Positions 6,036 through 7,347 of a DNA stretch of 7,347 bases are shown in pieces. Within the stretch, counting starts at the first letter, position 1. Each line of letters opens with the position of its first letter. Below the pieces are notes generated by a model. That model did not search any database and was not told the DNA's origin. It saw only the letters and a list, made by a program, of their open reading frames with translations. Source of the DNA: Sphingomonadaceae bacterium (GTDB taxonomy: Bacteria; Pseudomonadota; Alphaproteobacteria; Sphingomonadales; Sphingomonadaceae); assembly GCA_020446665.1 (NCBI GenBank), contig JAGREF010000291.1, positions 1-7,347 of the forward strand. Reading direction: 5' to 3'. Made by a program: the position numbers and the translations under genes.

Positions 6036-6048
6036 GTGCAGTGCAACA
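6034..6048. promoter_or_regulatory. Operator 2, near-palindrome over the phasin transcription start
   Basis: TTGTGCAGTGCAACA repeats operator 1, with the TGC-N3-GCA core intact and the outer right arm changed (ACA instead of CAA). It overlaps the last bases of the -10 box and the predicted start point, where a bound repressor would block RNA polymerase. Its centre is 48 bases from that of operator 1. Confidence -1.
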
Positions 6049-6067
6049 TGAACTTGCGAGGTTAGTC

Positions 6068-6820
6068 ATGGCGGACACTGTCGATACCAAGGCCGAGGCT
6101 GCTGCCGAAAAAGCCTATGCTGCAGCTGCTGCAGCAGACGCTCCGGCTATGCCGAAAGCTGCTACGCCGGTGGAAGCTCCGGCAAAGAAGCTGGCGACCC
6201 CTGCCAAGAAGGCCCCTGTAAAGAAGACCCCGGCAAAGCGCGCAACGGCCAAGAAGGCCCCCGCTCGCAAGCCGGCTGCGAAGAGCACAATTGCAAAACC
6301 CACCCCAAAGAAGGCACCCGTTGCCGCAAAGACCAACTCCAGCGCTGATCTCAGCGTGACCCAGCTTAAGGAAAAGATCATGGCCACTGCCAAGAAGACC
6401 GACTACGTCGAAACCGCCAAGAATGCTGCCGCCAAGGTGCAGGAACAGCTGAAATCGGCTTACGAAAAGTCCAGCGAATACGCATCGGAAGCTGTCGAAT
6501 TCTCCAAGGGCAATGTTGAAGCCGTTGTTGAATCGGGCAAGATCCTGACCGCTGGCCTGCAGGAAATGGGCAAGGAAGCTGTCGCAGAAACCAAGACCGT
6601 TTTCGAAACCGCTCAGGACGACATCAAGAAGGTTACCGCCGTTAAGTCGCCGACCGAATTCTTCCAGCTGCAGGGCGAACTGGCCCGTCGCAACTTCGAC
6701 GCCATGGTTTCGGCCTCGTCGAAGAACACCGAAGCTATGATGAAGCTGGCCAACGACGCTTTCGCGCCGATCTCCAGCCGCGTCAGCCTGGCCGTGGAAA
6801 AGGTTTCCAAGGCTGCCTGA
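6068..6820 (+). CDS. phaP: Phasin with histone H1-like N-terminal tail
   Basis: The 250-residue protein combines two parts. Residues 1-95 are low complexity, beginning with an Ala-rich run (17-23) and continuing as Lys/Ala/Pro repeats such as AKKAP (46-50 and 61-65) and AKRAT, resembling histone H1-like or AlgP/PhaF tails and probably disordered. Residues 105-250 form a helical, amphipathic phasin_2-type domain (AAAKVQEQLKSAYEKSSEYA, SPTEFFQLQGELARRNFDAM), which coats PHA granules and controls their size. The ATG at 6068 has GAGG 6 bases upstream and fits the predicted transcript start; the frame's earlier candidate start at 6008 lies within the promoter. A second ATG at 6380 (Met105) has its own good ribosome binding site. 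Its position after phaC and two operator-like palindromes agree with a PHA role. The basic tail could tether granules to the nucleoid, as proposed for Pseudomonas PhaF, where the tail is C-terminal. Phasin call strong; tail function inferred. Confidence -1.
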   Translation: MADTVDTKAEAAAEKAYAAAAAADAPAMPKAATPVEAPAKKLATPAKKAPVKKTPAKRATAKKAPARKPAAKSTIAKPTPKKAPVAAKTNSSADLSVTQLKEKIMATAKKTDYVETAKNAAAKVQEQLKSAYEKSSEYASEAVEFSKGNVEAVVESGKILTAGLQEMGKEAVAETKTVFETAQDDIKKVTAVKSPTEFFQLQGELARRNFDAMVSASSKNTEAMMKLANDAFAPISSRVSLAVEKVSKAA

Positions 6821-6836
6821 TTGCAGGGTTGATTTC

Positions 6837-6870
6837 CCCGCCCCACCCCTCTCCTCTCTCCCGGGGCGGG
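6837..6870 (+). repeat. GC-rich hairpin after the phasin gene
   Basis: CCCGCCCC (6837-6844) pairs with GGGGCGGG (6863-6870), giving an 8-bp stem around an 18-base pyrimidine-rich loop. No T-tract follows, so it is not itself a standard terminator. It lies between the phasin stop and the strong terminator 9 bases further on and may protect the abundant phasin mRNA. Confidence -1.
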
Positions 6871-6878
6871 ACATAAAT

Positions 6879-6912
6879 GGGCCGGACGGTTATATGCCGT
6901 CCGGCCCGTTTT
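6879..6912 (+). terminator. Rho-independent terminator of the phasin gene
   Basis: GGGCCGGACGG (6879-6889) and CCGTCCGGCCC (6897-6907) form a perfect 11-bp stem with a 7-base loop, followed by GTTTT. This is a strong intrinsic terminator 58 bases after the phasin stop codon. It separates phasin transcription from clpS, which therefore needs its own promoter. Confidence -1.
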
Positions 6913-6984
6913 CATTTGCGCTTTGGTAAGGTCCGAACGCTACGGCCTTGCGATCACGCATAGCATTACGATATTGGCCCACCC

Positions 6985-7347
6985 ATGACGCTGAATCACG
7001 CCTTGATCCATGACCGCCCGCTGCCCGCCATTCGCGCGGCAGGAGAAGGCGATGGTGATGGTGATACGGACGGCGCAGTCGGCATTGCCACCAAGACCAA
7101 GGCCAGGCCGAAAAAGCCCAGCCAGTACAAGGTGCTGATGCTGAATGACGATTACACGCCAATGGAATTCGTGGTGATCGTGCTGAAGCGTTTTTTCCGC
7201 ATGGATATGGAACAGGCCACCCGCGTGATGCTGCATGTGCACCAGCGCGGCGTCGGGGTGTGCGGGATTTTCCCCTATGAAGTGGCGGAAACCAAAGTGA
7301 ATCAGGTGATGGATTTCGCCCGCCAGAACCAGCATCCGCTGCAATGC
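6985..7347 (+). CDS. clpS: ATP-dependent Clp protease adaptor ClpS (3' end cut by window)
   Basis: The frame is open to the window edge with 121 codons visible and probably only a few missing. ClpS binds the N-domain of ClpA and delivers N-end rule substrates (Leu, Phe, Tyr or Trp at the N-terminus) to ClpAP. The core is unmistakable: [17 protein letters not shown] (48-64) contains the substrate-pocket residues Asn54, Asp55 and Asp56 with Thr58 and Met60, followed by VHQRG with His86, [13 protein letters not shown] (93-105) and the terminal HPLQC. Residues 1-46 form a tail with an acidic repeat [11 protein letters not shown] (20-30); its length matters because the tail engages ClpA. ATG 6985 is the only reasonable start, as TAG lies eight codons upstream. 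No clear ribosome binding site precedes it. TTGCGA (6948-6953) and ATATTG (6971-6976), 17 bases apart, could be its promoter and would give a nearly leaderless mRNA. Identification is very secure. Confidence -1.
   Translation, partial: MTLNHALIHDRPLPAIRAAGEGDGDGDTDGAVGIATKTKARPKKPSQYKVLMLNDDYTPMEFVVIVLKRFFRMDMEQATRVMLHVHQRGVGVCGIFPYEVAETKVNQVMDFARQNQHPLQC

Noticed and set aside
6112..6142. TGCTGCAG repeats resembling TGC/GCA operator motifs inside the phasin gene
   Set aside because: They are explained by alternating GCT/GCA Ala codons of the poly-Ala run and lack the TTGTGC flank of the promoter sites.
6062..6874. 270-codon minus-strand frame opposite the phasin
   Set aside because: It arises from the repetitive Lys/Ala codons of the phasin, giving a Gly/Leu/Arg-rich product that covers the terminator side and lacks any motif.
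1..7347. CRISPR array, insertion sequence or complete restriction-modification system
   Set aside because: There are no regularly spaced repeats, no transposase or terminal inverted repeats, and only a truncated methyltransferase without a nuclease.

Overview
The window looks like chromosomal DNA of an alphaproteobacterium, most probably a sphingomonad (Erythrobacter/Novosphingobium-like). This rests on recognisable proteins: an AlaC-type aminotransferase, a class I polyhydroxyalkanoate (PHA) synthase, a phasin with a Lys/Ala/Pro-rich N-terminus, and ClpS. The moderately high GC and the gene order fit too. The genus is inference; no rRNA is present.

Left edge (1-781): a degraded accessory region. 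The minus strand carries only the first 71 codons of a D12-type adenine-specific DNA methyltransferase, cut off by a stop before the catalytic motif. It is followed by about 545 bases with no gene I can support. The region abuts the 3' end of a tRNA-Thr(CGU) gene, the usual position for integrated elements, so it may be the remnant or edge of an island.

Minus-strand block (782-3904, read right to left): alaC; a 139-base gap; an OmpR-type winged-helix regulator with a degenerate, shortened receiver; a crotonase-family protein whose start overlaps the regulator's stop by 14 bases; then tRNA-Cys(GCA) and tRNA-Thr(CGT). The overlap indicates that regulator and crotonase are co-expressed. The crotonase has Gln where hydratases have their first catalytic Glu.

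Plus-strand block (4066-7347): phaC, divergent from alaC across a 161-base intergenic region; then a phasin gene with its own promoter bracketed by two TTGTGC-N3-GCA operator-like palindromes; a strong intrinsic terminator; and clpS running off the right edge. PhaC polymerises hydroxyacyl-CoA into PHA and the phasin coats the granule. The paired palindromes match how PhaR-type repressors control phasin genes, although no phaR gene is in view.

I see no clearly undescribed system. The most testable points are the operator pair, a possible internal translation start that would yield the phasin without its histone-like tail, the atypical crotonase/regulator pair, and the truncated methyltransferase beside tRNA-Thr.
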